Shown here piece after piece: positions 1 through 9,473 of a stretch of DNA of 64,000 nucleotides. Where the stretch lies: the NCBI RefSeq assembly GCF_011039275.1, contig NZ_JAAKGB010000001.1:1674001-1738000 (forward strand), in the 5' to 3' direction. This DNA is from Streptococcus hyointestinalis (GTDB taxonomy: Bacteria > Bacillota > Bacilli > Lactobacillales > Streptococcaceae). Positions within the stretch are counted from its first letter, which is position 1, and every line of letters starts with the position of its first letter. The notes beneath the pieces are model-generated. The model did no database searches, had not been told where the DNA came from, and worked only from the letters and a program-made list of their open reading frames with translations. A program made the position numbers and the translations under genes.

Positions 1-1343
<1,343 letters not shown>

Positions 1344-1349
1344 AACAAG

Positions 1350-1376
1350 AACTGCTGTTTATCAGCAGTTTTTTTC
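1350..1376 (+). terminator. Rho-independent terminator of lysS
   Basis: A 7-bp stem (ACTGCTG pairing with CAGCAGT) with a 5-nt loop is followed by a run of T, seven nt after the lysS stop codon. Confidence 0.9.
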
Positions 1377-1417
1377 TTAACCTCCAACTCTTCTACTTTT
1401 AAGCACGGTTAATTTTT

Positions 1418-1468
1418 TTAAAAAGCAAGCATGCTTAACTTTTAATCTGTGCTTTTTTAGGTTATAAT
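1418..1468 (+). promoter_or_regulatory. Promoter with upstream dyad for the 47-aa ORF-mntH-bioY unit
   Basis: A TATAAT -10 box lies at 1463-1468. The -35 position (1440-1445, TTTTAA) is poor. It overlaps the right arm of an imperfect 28-bp dyad at 1418-1445, whose 13-nt arms match at 10 positions around a central AT. Since the unit encodes an Nramp metal transporter, an MntR/SloR-type metalloregulator site is plausible; the regulator is inferred. Confidence 0.5.
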
Positions 1469-1504
1469 AGGGGTATTAAGTATTAGGAGTGAAAAGAACT
1501 GCGT

Positions 1505-1648
1505 ATGATGTCACGATATTGGGTTACTTTTTTATCAGCTGCTATCTTTATGGGCTATGGTCTCGTAGCTGGAAAGGTTGTCTTTCTTATCTTGGGGCTT
1601 GTTTTTGCTATTATAGGGATTGCGGACTATGTGACATCTAAAAAGTAG
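1505..1648 (+). CDS. Small two-helix membrane protein (47 aa), unknown function
   Basis: A short reading frame fills the gap between the lysS terminator and mntH. It begins [12 protein letters not shown] and consists almost entirely of two hydrophobic stretches (about residues 5-22 and 25-41) followed by a polar DYVTSKK tail. A promoter lies 37 nt upstream and TAGGAG precedes the start, although about 15 nt away, so the exact start (1505 or 1508) is uncertain. mntH begins 22 nt downstream, so the two are probably co-transcribed. I do not recognise a family. It may be an accessory membrane peptide of the transporter operon, but that is inference from position only. Confidence 0.6.
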   Translation: MMSRYWVTFLSAAIFMGYGLVAGKVVFLILGLVFAIIGIADYVTSKK

Positions 1649-1670
1649 TCTTTTCTTAGAAAGAAGTTTT

Positions 1671-3017
1671 ATGAAATCTCATCACACGGCGTCAAAAATT
1701 TCTCTTAGTGAGGTCAATCAAAGTATTGATGTCCCTAAAAACGCCTCTTTCTGGCGGACTTTGCGTGCCTTTTTAGGACCTGGGGCACTGGTTGCCGTTG
1801 GCTACATGGATCCAGGTAACTGGATTACCAGTGTCGTGGGGGGCGCTAGCTACAAGTATCTCCTGCTCTCTGTGGTGCTTTTGTCATCACTGATGGCAAT
1901 GCAACTGCAGCAAATGGCAGGAAAACTGGGTATCGTCACGCGCCAAGACCTAGCACAAGCCACTGCCAATCACCTGCCACGAGGCATTCGCTATATTCTC
2001 TTTGTCATCTTGGAGTTGGCACTGATGGCGACTGACCTTGCCGAGGTTATCGGCTCAGGGATAGCTCTGCACCTGCTCTTTGGCTGGCCACTGCTCTTTT
2101 CTATTTTCATCACGATATTAGACGTCTTTTTGTTACTGTCTATCATGAAAATGGGCTTTCGCAAGATTGAAGCAATCGTCTCGACACTTATTTTGACTAT
2201 TTTAGTCATTTTCATCTATCTGACCGTCATCTCAAAACCTAGCGTTTCGGGGATTTTGATGGGTTATATCCCAAGCTTGTCGGTCTTTGATAGTAGTCAA
2301 GTTGTCGCTGGTAATACCAAGCTGACACTAGCTCTAGGGATTATCGGTGCGACTGTTATGCCGCACAATCTCTACCTGCACTCTTCTATCTCGCAGACCC
2401 GCAAGGTTGACTATGACAAGCCTGAGTCCATCAAGCAAGCGGTGAAATTTATGACTTGGGACTCAAACCTCCAGCTGTCTATGGCTTTCATCGTTAATTC
2501 GCTCTTGCTCATCTTAGGGGCTTCGCTCTTTTATGGGCATGCTAGCCAGATTAGCGCTTTTGCGCAGATGTACAATGCCCTCTCAGACAGCACTATCGCT
2601 GGAAGCGTCGCAAGTAGCCTGCTCTCTACACTTTTTGCCATTGCACTCTTAGCTAGTGGGCAAAACTCAACCATCACAGGGACACTGACGGGACAGATCG
2701 TCATGGAAGGGTTCTTACATCTCAAGATGCCTCAATGGCTCATCCGCCTGACAACACGCTTGCTTGCGCTACTTCCTGTCATCATCGCAGCTATCCTCTT
2801 TGGTGACAAGGAAACCGTGCTTGACCAGCTCATTGTCTACTCACAAGTTTTCCTATCGGTGGCTCTGCCATTCTCCATTTTCCCATTGATTTATTTTACA
2901 TCTAATAAAAAGCTCATGGGAGAATTCACCAATGCCAAATGGAACACTGTCATTGCCTATGCGGTGGCGACCGTTCTGACCTTTTTAAACATCAAACTGA
3001 TCTTTGATCTGTTCTAA
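1671..3017 (+). CDS. mntH: Nramp-family Mn2+/Fe2+ transporter MntH
   Basis: Proton-coupled uptake of divalent metals, chiefly manganese, across the cell membrane. The 448-residue protein has the family's metal-binding signatures: DPGN in the first membrane helix (residues 47-50) and MPHN in helix 6 (about 230-233). About eleven hydrophobic helices follow a polar N-terminal tail of about 30 residues. It follows a 47-aa membrane ORF and precedes bioY by 22 nt, suggesting one transcript for metal and biotin uptake. A dyad near the upstream promoter may make it metal-responsive. Family assignment is firm; metal preference is from family knowledge. Confidence 0.95.
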   Translation: MKSHHTASKISLSEVNQSIDVPKNASFWRTLRAFLGPGALVAVGYMDPGNWITSVVGGASYKYLLLSVVLLSSLMAMQLQQMAGKLGIVTRQDLAQATANHLPRGIRYILFVILELALMATDLAEVIGSGIALHLLFGWPLLFSIFITILDVFLLLSIMKMGFRKIEAIVSTLILTILVIFIYLTVISKPSVSGILMGYIPSLSVFDSSQVVAGNTKLTLALGIIGATVMPHNLYLHSSISQTRKVDYDKPESIKQAVKFMTWDSNLQLSMAFIVNSLLLILGASLFYGHASQISAFAQMYNALSDSTIAGSVASSLLSTLFAIALLASGQNSTITGTLTGQIVMEGFLHLKMPQWLIRLTTRLLALLPVIIAAILFGDKETVLDQLIVYSQVFLSVALPFSIFPLIYFTSNKKLMGEFTNAKWNTVIAYAVATVLTFLNIKLIFDLF

Positions 3018-3039
3018 TAGATATATAAAGGAGATTTAC

Positions 3040-3570
3040 ATGCCTACTATTTACCGACTACTGATGATTAGTGTCTCAACAGCTATTTTAGCTGTTCTCT
3101 CACAGTTGACCATTCCTATCGGAACAACGCCGATTACCTTGCAGACATTTGCCGTTGGGCTGGTCGCTAGTCTCTTGAAGTGGCGTGAAGCCCTTCTTGC
3201 GGTCGCACTTTACATCCTGCTTGGTGCTATTGGACTACCTGTTTTTGCAGGCGGTGGGTCTGGGATTGCCACTCTAGCCAGTCCCAACTCTGGCTTTATC
3301 TGGGGCTTTCTCCTTTATGCCTTGGTGACTAGTCTCCTTCCTAAGACAAACATCGTCATGCTCTTTGGTGCCAATGTCCTTGGCGATTTGTGTCTCTTTG
3401 TCTGCGGGATTATATCCCTGCATTACCTCGGGCACTTAACTTGGACAGCAAGTATCCTAGCAGGATTTGTACCATTTATCCCTGTTGAGCTGGTGAAAAT
3501 CCTTCTTATCAGTCTCATTATCCCAAAATTACGCCAAAGTCTGAAAAATATGACTTATTTCCAAGCATAG
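3040..3570 (+). CDS. bioY: Biotin transporter substrate-binding component BioY
   Basis: Membrane-embedded biotin-binding S component that works with a shared ECF energy-coupling module encoded elsewhere. The 176-residue protein has about six hydrophobic helices, the N-terminal pattern LTIPIGTTPITLQTFAV and the glycine-rich FAGGGSGIATL segment typical of BioY. The ATG at 3040 is chosen because AAGGAG lies 6 nt upstream; a longer frame exists but overlaps mntH. A bidirectional terminator follows immediately. No BirA operator was recognised. Confidence 0.93.
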   Translation: MPTIYRLLMISVSTAILAVLSQLTIPIGTTPITLQTFAVGLVASLLKWREALLAVALYILLGAIGLPVFAGGGSGIATLASPNSGFIWGFLLYALVTSLLPKTNIVMLFGANVLGDLCLFVCGIISLHYLGHLTWTASILAGFVPFIPVELVKILLISLIIPKLRQSLKNMTYFQA

Positions 3571-3600
3571 AAAAAATCCCAGTTGAAACTGGGATTTTTT
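3571..3600. terminator. Bidirectional terminator between bioY and the MurM/N-like gene
   Basis: A 13-bp perfect stem (AAAAAATCCCAGT with ACTGGGATTTTTT) and TGAA loop. It has U-runs in both directions and separates two convergent genes. Confidence 0.92.
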
Positions 3601-3605
3601 GGTGT

Positions 3606-4838
3606 CTAATAACGTCTGAGCAGTTTTTTGACGCCTTTAATCATCTTGTATTTCATTGGTTTTGGATAATAGCGGAAAGTCCCCATTTTGCGCACGATAT
3701 AGCCGTTGAAATTTTGCTTAAAGCGCAGAACCCCGTCACTCCCATCAAAGATACCTTGAATGCCTAGGAAGGTATAAAATGGAATACCTTTTTCGATGGC
3801 TTTTGTCATGACATGCTCTTGCAAGACCACGGGAGCGTAAAATTTATTGAACTCCGTGTAGGATCCGCTAAAGAGATAGACGACTTCCTGCGGTGTGTAG
3901 ATAAAGAGACTGCCAGCTAGAACCACATCCTCCTCACCATACTTGTCGATAAAAGCTTTTGCCTCCTCCACTCGTGTCTCAAAAGTGGCTAACTGCTTTT
4001 CTAGCTGAGTTTTTAGTTTCTTTTGCTTGGCTGAGTCGGGATTTTCTGCCAACTTTTCATTGACCTCATCTAGCTCTTTTTGGTGAGTCGCCATATCTTT
4101 TTGGAGATGGGCTAGATAGTCTTTGAAATTGAGCGTTGCCACCACAAACTCCGCCTTATCGCCAAAGCTATCGTAAAAGTCTTGGTAGTAGTCTAGAGAC
4201 TTGTCCTTGTACTCACGGCGCTCTGAGGTCGATGAGGTGATTTCCTTAAAGATAGACAGCTCGTCACGTGTAAGAGTCCGCACTTTGATACCAAAAGAGC
4301 TGGTTTTATTTGCCAAAGGACGCCCTTTTTTGCTGTAGGACTTGCGCAGGGTCTCCTTTGTCAAGCCAGTCAAGTCCTTGACATAATGCCAGTCTGGCTC
4401 ACCACCCGGATAGCCCGTCTGCAAGCCATCAAACGCATAACCTAGGTCCGTCAGGTCAGCAATCAACTCTTTTCTCTCCTCGCTGATCGCTTGACCGTTG
4501 CTATCAAAGGTCTGATAAGTGTCGTAGGGCTTGATGATAAGCTCTAGCGCCCCATTTGCCTTGGCATAATCACGCAGAGCACTGTAAAAATGCTTTAAAT
4601 CCTCTGGCTTGGAGGAGCCTGGACCGGAGTTGACCTCCATACGAAGACCACCTGTCTCAGGCATAGTGTAGAGGATACCTGACACGGTCACCTCACCGTC
4701 ACGCACCCAACCAAGATAAGTGACCTTAAAACCACGGCGCTCAAGCAGCTCTGCCATTTCCACCGTCTGCATAAAAGAGCGCTCTGTGTAGTTCTTGCTA
4801 GCTTCTTGATAGGCTTCTTTGGATAAAATTTTTAACAC
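3606..4838 (-). CDS. FemABX-family peptidoglycan branching aminoacyltransferase (MurM/MurN-like)
   Basis: Transfers amino acids from aminoacyl-tRNA to the lysine of the lipid II stem peptide, forming interpeptide bridges. The 410-residue length matches pneumococcal MurM/MurN. The two GNAT-like halves are separated by a charged coiled-coil arm (about residues 240-300, rich in K, E and Q), the tRNA-binding arm seen in this family. Conserved stretches include MEVNSGPG in the first half and GVLRFKQNFNG near the C terminus. It is a single gene with its own upstream region; which bridge residue it adds cannot be told from sequence. It shares a terminator with bioY. Confidence 0.88.
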   Translation of the reverse strand: MLKILSKEAYQEASKNYTERSFMQTVEMAELLERRGFKVTYLGWVRDGEVTVSGILYTMPETGGLRMEVNSGPGSSKPEDLKHFYSALRDYAKANGALELIIKPYDTYQTFDSNGQAISEERKELIADLTDLGYAFDGLQTGYPGGEPDWHYVKDLTGLTKETLRKSYSKKGRPLANKTSSFGIKVRTLTRDELSIFKEITSSTSERREYKDKSLDYYQDFYDSFGDKAEFVVATLNFKDYLAHLQKDMATHQKELDEVNEKLAENPDSAKQKKLKTQLEKQLATFETRVEEAKAFIDKYGEEDVVLAGSLFIYTPQEVVYLFSGSYTEFNKFYAPVVLQEHVMTKAIEKGIPFYTFLGIQGIFDGSDGVLRFKQNFNGYIVRKMGTFRYYPKPMKYKMIKGVKKLLRRY

Positions 4839-4944
4839 TTTCTTCTCCTTATTGCATTTTTTAAAAACTCATTAACTTATAGATTAGCACCATCATCTTA
4901 AATGAAAGTAAATATTGTCTTATTTTCCTATTATTTTTTAACGA

Positions 4945-4973
4945 AAAAAGCTTGAGATAATCTTAAGCTTTTA
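4945..4973 (-). terminator. Terminator of metG
   Basis: On the minus strand an AAAGCTTAAGAT/ATCTCAAGCTTT hairpin with one mismatch is followed by a T-run, directly after the metG stop codon. Confidence 0.8.
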
Positions 4974-4974
4974 T

Positions 4975-6972
4975 TTAACCAATAATACTGCCGTTTGGTA
5001 CAGACTTATCCACAGTGAGCAGGGTCAGTTTACCCTCATGCTCAGCAGAGAGAATCATGCCTTGGCTGATATATTTTTTCATCATTTTGCGTGGTTTGAG
5101 GTTGGCAACGATTTGCACTTTAAGCCCAATCAGCTCCTCTGGATTTGGATAAAAGTTTGCGATACCAGAGAGGATTTGGCGGTGTTCACTGTCTCCTGCG
5201 TCCAAGCGGAACTGGAGGAGCTTGTCAGAGCCTTCGACTTTTTGACAGTCGATAACCTCTGCCACACGGATTTCTGCCTTGTCAAAGTCCTCAAACTTGA
5301 TTTGCGCTTTGTTTTCGAGGAGCTCGACGTCTTCTGGCACCCATTCTTTTTCTTGAGCGGGTTTGCCAGCGTCCATTTGCTCTTTGATGTAGCTGATTTC
5401 CTCGTCCATGTCAAGACGTGGGAAGATTGGCGTTCCTTTGGCAACGACAGTAAGACCTTCTGGCAGGTCGCTAAGCGCCAAGTTTTCAAGGCTAGTTACT
5501 TCTGGTAGACCTAGCTGTGTCATGATGGCGTTTGATGTTGTCATCATAAATGGCTGAATGAGGTGCGCTACCACGCGTAAGCTTGCCACCAAGTGGCTCA
5601 TAACCGCAGCCAGCTCGTCACGTTTGTCCTCGTCTTTTGCCAAGACCCAAGGTGCTGTCTCGTCAATGTATTTGTTGGTGCGAGAGATGATTGCCCAGAT
5701 AGCTTCGAGCGCACGTGGGTAGTCTACGGCTTCCATTTCATTGTGGTAAGTAGCTAATTGGCTAGCGATTTCTGTCTCAAGGCTGTCGTCAAAGGCTGTT
5801 ACACCAGACGCAAAAGCAGGCACCTTGCCGTCAAAGTATTTATTGACCATAGCCACCGTACGGTTGAGGAGGTTGCCGAGGTCATTTGCCAGCTCGTAGT
5901 TGATACGACCAACATAGTCCTCTGGTGTGAAGGTACCGTCAGAGCCTACAGGTAGACTTCTCATGAGATAGTAGCGAAGCGGGTCAAGTCCGTAGCGCTC
6001 CACCAGCATTTCTGGATAGACGACATTTCCTTTAGACTTAGACATCTTTCCATCTTGCATGACATACCAGCCGTGTGCTACCAAGCGTTTTGGAATAGGT
6101 TGTCCTAGAGCGTGGAGGAAGATTGGCCAGTAAATAGAGTGGAAACGCAGGATATCTTTGCCGACCATGTGAATGTCTGCTGGCCAGAACTTGTCCACAC
6201 GGTTTTCAAGATCATTTTCAAAACCAAGCGCTGTGTAGTAGTTAAAGAGGGCGTCCATCCAGACGTACATGACGTGCTTAGGATTGCTTGGCACAGGCAC
6301 ACCCCAAGTAAAGCTGGTACGAGAAACCGCCAAGTCCTCTAAGCCTGGCTCGATGAAGTTTTTAATCATCTCATTCATACGACTATTTGGCGTGATGAAG
6401 TCTGGGTGTTCCTTGTAGAAGTTTAATAACCAGTCAGCATACTTGCCCATACGGAAGAAGTAAGACTCCTCAGAGACCCACTCCACCTCGTGACCACTTG
6501 GGGCAATCCCGCCAGTCACCTTGCCATTTTCATCACGGAAAACCTCAGCCAGCTGGCTTTCAGTGAAGAACTCCTCGTCTGAGACAGAGTACCAGCCTGC
6601 ATACTCACCCAGATAGATGTCGTCCTGCATTAGCAATTTCTCAAAAATGCGCTGAACAGCCTTTTCGTGCTCAGGATTGGTCGTACGATAAAAGACATCG
6701 TAGGAAATGTCCAGCAATTTCCAGAGCTCTTTGACACTCTCAGCCATGCCATCCACATAAGTCTGCGGGTCAATGCCTGCTTCCTTGGCTTTTTGCTCAA
6801 TCTTTTGCCCATGCTCATCAAGCCCAGTGAGATAATAAACATCGTATCCCAAAAGACGCTTGTAGCGAGCCTGTACATCGCAGGCAATGGTCGTGTAGGC
6901 AGAGCCGATGTGGAGCTTACCAGATGGGTAATAAATCGGAGTCGTAATGTAAAATGATTTCTTTTCAGTCAT
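4975..6972 (-). CDS. metG: Methionyl-tRNA synthetase
   Basis: Class I aminoacyl-tRNA synthetase charging elongator and initiator tRNA-Met. The 665-residue protein shows HIGS at residues 21-24 and KMSKS near residue 309. No CxxC zinc-knuckle is visible in the connective insert. The C-terminal ~105 residues form an EMAP/Arc1-type tRNA-binding domain ([23 protein letters not shown]...), giving a dimeric long form. AAAGGA precedes the ATG. The leader has a strong hairpin at 7006-7032 but no T-box-like specifier or antiterminator was recognised. Confidence 0.97.
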   Translation of the reverse strand: MTEKKSFYITTPIYYPSGKLHIGSAYTTIACDVQARYKRLLGYDVYYLTGLDEHGQKIEQKAKEAGIDPQTYVDGMAESVKELWKLLDISYDVFYRTTNPEHEKAVQRIFEKLLMQDDIYLGEYAGWYSVSDEEFFTESQLAEVFRDENGKVTGGIAPSGHEVEWVSEESYFFRMGKYADWLLNFYKEHPDFITPNSRMNEMIKNFIEPGLEDLAVSRTSFTWGVPVPSNPKHVMYVWMDALFNYYTALGFENDLENRVDKFWPADIHMVGKDILRFHSIYWPIFLHALGQPIPKRLVAHGWYVMQDGKMSKSKGNVVYPEMLVERYGLDPLRYYLMRSLPVGSDGTFTPEDYVGRINYELANDLGNLLNRTVAMVNKYFDGKVPAFASGVTAFDDSLETEIASQLATYHNEMEAVDYPRALEAIWAIISRTNKYIDETAPWVLAKDEDKRDELAAVMSHLVASLRVVAHLIQPFMMTTSNAIMTQLGLPEVTSLENLALSDLPEGLTVVAKGTPIFPRLDMDEEISYIKEQMDAGKPAQEKEWVPEDVELLENKAQIKFEDFDKAEIRVAEVIDCQKVEGSDKLLQFRLDAGDSEHRQILSGIANFYPNPEELIGLKVQIVANLKPRKMMKKYISQGMILSAEHEGKLTLLTVDKSVPNGSIIG

Positions 6973-7005
6973 GATAAATCCTTTCCAAGCAAATGAGCTT
7001 GTTTT

Positions 7006-7032
7006 GTTGGCTGACTACGAAAGTCAGCTAAC
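7006..7032 (-). promoter_or_regulatory. Leader hairpin upstream of metG
   Basis: An 11-bp stem (GTTGGCTGACT pairing with AGTCAGCTAAC, one G-T pair) with a 5-nt loop lies about 35 nt before the metG start codon. No U-run follows in the metG direction, so it is more likely a stabilising or regulatory 5'UTR element than a terminator. Confidence 0.5.
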
Positions 7033-7094
7033 TGCTATAGCACCTTATTATACCATAGAAACTAGGATTTTGCGAGATAGAAAAAAACCAAGCC

Positions 7095-7122
7095 TTGCAT
7101 TTTGCAACTGATGTGCTATAAT
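7095..7122 (+). promoter_or_regulatory. Promoter of the B3/B4-domain gene
   Basis: TTGCAT (7095-7100), a 16-nt spacer and an extended -10 box TGCTATAAT ending at 7122. It lies 36 nt before the start codon and is divergent from metG. Confidence 0.8.
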
Positions 7123-7158
7123 AAAGTTGATTTATAATTATAAAAGAGAGGTAAATAT

Positions 7159-7869
7159 ATGCAAGTCAAAATCGATAGCACTTTTTGGGAACTCTTTCCA
7201 GAAGCACAGATTAGTATCCTTGTGGTTAAGGGGCTAGACAATCACATTGACGAGTCAAAAGACCTACATTTTCAGGAGCTTCTAGATAAGGCGAGCAAGA
7301 AAGCTGAGCATTTCATCACCGAAGAGCCTTTCACATCAAACACAGTCATCCAAGAATGGCGTGAAGCTTTTACCAAATTCAAAACCAAAAAAGGGGCAAG
7401 GTCATCTATTGAAGCGTTGCTCAAAAGAGTTAGCCAAGGCAAGCGCTTTAACCCAATCAATCCGCTTGTTGACCTCTACAACAGCATCTCGCTAAGCTAT
7501 GGTCTGCCTTGTGGGGGTGAGGACTTGGAAAAGATCCAAGGTGATTTGCACCTTGGAAAAGCCAAAGGTGGCGAGCCTTTCTTCCCGCTTGGCGCAGAAA
7601 AAGACGCTCCTGCTCTTCCTGAGGAACTCATCTACTACGATGAGGAGGGTGCTATCTGCCGTTGCCTCAACTGGCGGGAAGCCAAGCGTACCATGCTAAC
7701 TGAGGAGACAAAAGACGCTATCCTTGTTATCGAAGCTATCAACCAAGAGCAAGCAGAGCGTGCTAGAGCTGCCATGGAAGCACTCAAGCAACTGCTAGCT
7801 GACGAACTCGGTGTCACAGGTGACATTCACCACCTGACTACAGGCGCACCAGATTACACGATTGACTAA
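7159..7869 (+). CDS. Free-standing B3/B4 tRNA-binding domain protein (PheRS-beta-like)
   Basis: The 236-residue protein resembles the B3/B4 region of the phenylalanyl-tRNA synthetase beta chain, the part that edits mischarged tRNA. Here it stands alone with no synthetase core. Recognisable stretches are LVDLYNSISLSYGLPCGG (about 106-123), GGEPFFPLG (about 137-145) and the C-terminal EETKDAILVIEAIN segment. AGAGAGG precedes the ATG. It is transcribed divergently from metG and ends at a bidirectional terminator. Family members are often annotated only as B3/4-domain proteins; a trans-editing or aminoacyl-tRNA deacylase role is a hypothesis. Function in this organism is unknown. Confidence 0.85.
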   Translation: MQVKIDSTFWELFPEAQISILVVKGLDNHIDESKDLHFQELLDKASKKAEHFITEEPFTSNTVIQEWREAFTKFKTKKGARSSIEALLKRVSQGKRFNPINPLVDLYNSISLSYGLPCGGEDLEKIQGDLHLGKAKGGEPFFPLGAEKDAPALPEELIYYDEEGAICRCLNWREAKRTMLTEETKDAILVIEAINQEQAERARAAMEALKQLLADELGVTGDIHHLTTGAPDYTID

Positions 7870-7901
7870 AAATAACCTCAGCTTGAATGCTGAGGTTATT
7901 T
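7869..7901. terminator. Bidirectional terminator between the B3/B4 gene and the DUF421 gene
   Basis: A 13-bp stem (AAATAACCTCAGC / GCTGAGGTTATTT) with a 6-nt loop overlaps the ends of two convergent genes. Confidence 0.88.
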
Positions 7902-8535
7902 AATCATAAGAGACGACATCGAGTTGACCATTGCTATACTCAGCAATGAAAATCTGAGACACATCAGTGTAGCCCGCTTCTTCTAGCTTATCCAGAAGCC
8001 AGCTCTCGCTCTTATCCATACTGTCCAAAATATCCTGCTGAATAACGCCATCTGTCACCAGTGGGTACTTGGGATTTTCCTCGCCCGCCTGCACCACGAT
8101 GAGCTGACCGTTTTGCTCCAGCACCGCACGTTTGACATCCTTGATTTTGAAAATGCCTTGCCCACGGAGTTTGAGCGCCACATCAGACGCAGATAAGCCC
8201 GCACTGCGACAAGCCTCTACATCCAGCACCCCTCGCTTGATGAGGACAATGGGCTTACCATCCACCACCTGCTTGACAAGAGAGGAGTTGGTTTTGAGCC
8301 ACTTGAGGGACAAGACCAAAACCGTCCAGATGAGGAGAATAATGCAATACTGCAAGATAGAAATAGCTGGACTGTAAATCACACCGCCGATAATACCACC
8401 CAGCACATAGTTTTGAATCTGGTCACTAGCAGAGGTCGGCGCTAGATTGCTCTTGCCAGAGATATTGATAACCAAAATCAAAGACAGCAAACCAATAGCC
8501 AGCTTAATGGCTACATCTAGGTAATTCAGCGTCAT
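7900..8535 (-). CDS. DUF421 (YetF-like) membrane protein
   Basis: Three hydrophobic N-terminal helices (about residues 7-27, 43-58 and 60-80) are followed by the soluble DUF421 domain, which includes KPIVLIKRGVLD and the region around GQGIFKIKDVKRAVLEQNG. The molecular function of this widespread family is not established. Its ATG overlaps the stop of the DUF3290 gene by 4 nt, so the two are translationally coupled. This pairing recurs in lactic acid bacteria, suggesting a membrane complex. Length (211 aa) is normal. Confidence 0.88.
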   Translation of the reverse strand: MTLNYLDVAIKLAIGLLSLILVINISGKSNLAPTSASDQIQNYVLGGIIGGVIYSPAISILQYCIILLIWTVLVLSLKWLKTNSSLVKQVVDGKPIVLIKRGVLDVEACRSAGLSASDVALKLRGQGIFKIKDVKRAVLEQNGQLIVVQAGEENPKYPLVTDGVIQQDILDSMDKSESWLLDKLEEAGYTDVSQIFIAEYSNGQLDVVSYD

Positions 8536-8984
8536 TTATCCACCTCCACAAGCTCCACGTCACTACTCACCAACTCTAGCTTTTCCAACAAATATGCGTC
8601 CGTCTCACTGCCTGAGATGGCTCGGTAAAATTGATTGCCGACCTTGAGAATAGCCCCATCTGTCGCAGCCGAAGTATTGACATAGACTTTAGACTTATCC
8701 ACACCCAGCTCCTTTGAGACTACCTCGATAAAGTGAAGCGACGTGCGGTATTGATTGTCCGAGGCGCTATTGGTCTGGAAATTACTGATACTGATACATG
8801 CCATAAGCACCGTTGTCAGCACAAGGATAATCACCAGCTCACGATATTTACTGTCCTTTTTGTGTCGATAAGCCTGCACAGACATTGCCATAGTTGCGAG
8901 CAAAAGAACAATCAAAAAACCAAGCATAAGCCAGTTGCTCGAGCTAATCTGACTCAAAACATAATCATAGGAGTAAAATTTCAT
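8532..8984 (-). CDS. DUF3290 family membrane protein
   Basis: The 150-residue protein has two hydrophobic helices (about residues 16-36 and 50-67) and a C-terminal soluble domain with ELGVDKSKVYVNTSAATDG and a QFYRAISGSE segment. It is the first gene of a two-gene operon with the DUF421 gene. The promoter at 8991-9019 has its -35 box inside the left copy of the 33-bp repeat. Function is unknown; the partner relationship is inferred from overlap and recurrence. Confidence 0.85.
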   Translation of the reverse strand: MKFYSYDYVLSQISSSNWLMLGFLIVLLLATMAMSVQAYRHKKDSKYRELVIILVLTTVLMACISISNFQTNSASDNQYRTSLHFIEVVSKELGVDKSKVYVNTSAATDGAILKVGNQFYRAISGSETDAYLLEKLELVSSDVELVEVDK

Positions 8985-8990
8985 AGCTTT

Positions 8991-9019
8991 ATTATAAGTA
9001 ATCTCCGTTTAGCTTTCAA
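8991..9019 (-). promoter_or_regulatory. Promoter of the DUF3290-DUF421 operon
   Basis: Reading the minus strand: TTGAAA, exactly 17 nt, then TATAAT. The -35 box lies inside the left 33-bp direct repeat; the -10 box lies just outside it. The -10 lies within 10 nt of the annotated ATG, so the leader is very short. Confidence 0.75.
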
Positions 9020-9031
9020 GCGTCTTGCCCG
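8999..9031 (+). repeat. 33-bp direct repeat, left copy
   Basis: Identical over all 33 bases to 13908-13940; begins TAATCTCCGTTTAGC and ends GTCTTGCCCG. Neighbouring bases differ at both ends. It marks the left boundary of the accessory segment. Confidence 0.9.
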
Positions 9032-9073
9032 TAAATTGAAGTCCTAGTATTTTCTAGGGCTTTTGCTTTCTCT

Positions 9074-9101
9074 TTGCACTTTCTGTAAATAATGTTATAA
9101 T
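9074..9101 (+). promoter_or_regulatory. Promoter of the antisense (antitoxin) RNA
   Basis: TTGCAC, 16 nt, then TGTTATAAT: an extended -10 promoter with a good -35. Transcription would start near 9108. Confidence 0.75.
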
Positions 9102-9107
9102 AAAAAT

Positions 9108-9222
9108 GAAAAAGAGTTGAGCGGGAACTCAACTCCTATGTAGAACCGTTTAGACGGTGACTTGTAGAACAATCAAAAGATAATCCGTTCCACCTCGTCA
9201 AAGTTTGGACGGATTATTTTTG
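9108..9222 (+). ncRNA. Candidate type I antitoxin RNA, convergent to the holin-like toxin
   Basis: A promoter and a terminator delimit a transcript of about 115 nt with no credible reading frame. It contains a perfect 8-bp hairpin (GAGTTGAG / CTCAACTC, 9114-9135), a second hairpin (ACCGT / ACGGT, 9144-9157) and a terminal stem (AATCCGT / ACGGATT, about 9182-9216) ending in a U-run. Its 3' part is complementary to the last codons and 3'UTR of the toxin mRNA, as in TxpA/RatA- and par-type systems. The role is inferred from architecture and from the neighbouring toxin. Confidence 0.65.
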
Positions 9223-9318
9223 TCTATTGAGCATAATCAAAGCAACAACGAGTGTTAGTAAGCTGATGATGAATCCACCAAAAGCAAACATAACCTGTAG
9301 TGCTTCTGCTACTGACAA
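9214..9318 (-). CDS. Putative holin-like toxin (34 aa, type I toxin-antitoxin)
   Basis: A short peptide starting at TTG with an excellent AAAGGAGG 9 nt upstream. It reads MSVAEALQVMFAFGG, then a single hydrophobic helix (residues about 8-30) and ends NRQK. This matches the family annotated as putative holin-like toxin (TxpA-related): small membrane peptides that harm the producing cell when over-expressed. An extended -10 (TGATATAAT, minus strand, about 9420-9428) gives a leader of about 95 nt. A convergent RNA overlaps its 3' end. It is not a phage holin: no lysis genes are nearby. Confidence 0.8.
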   Translation of the reverse strand: MSVAEALQVMFAFGGFIISLLTLVVALIMLNRQK

Positions 9319-9434
9319 ATTAGGCTACCTCCTTTCTGTCAGATTTTGATGAATTGCCCATAGGCGTCACCTCTCTTTCAGAAAACAAGAGCCACCGTCT
9401 TCACTTTTCTACATAAAATATTATATCATATTGC

Positions 9435-9470
9435 AAAACCTCTTCCTACACTTTTATAGGAAGAGGTTTT
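9435..9470. terminator. Terminator after the 149-aa gene
   Basis: A perfect 14-bp stem (AAAACCTCTTCCTA / TAGGAAGAGGTTTT) with an 8-nt loop directly follows the stop codon and directly precedes the toxin promoter. Confidence 0.85.
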
Positions 9471-9473
9471 ACA

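Noticed and set aside
6973..7158. T-box leader for metG
   Set aside because: No specifier loop, T-box sequence or antiterminator was found; only one hairpin.
9214..9318. A phage holin
   Set aside because: Much too short, no endolysin or phage genes nearby; context is an antisense-controlled toxin.
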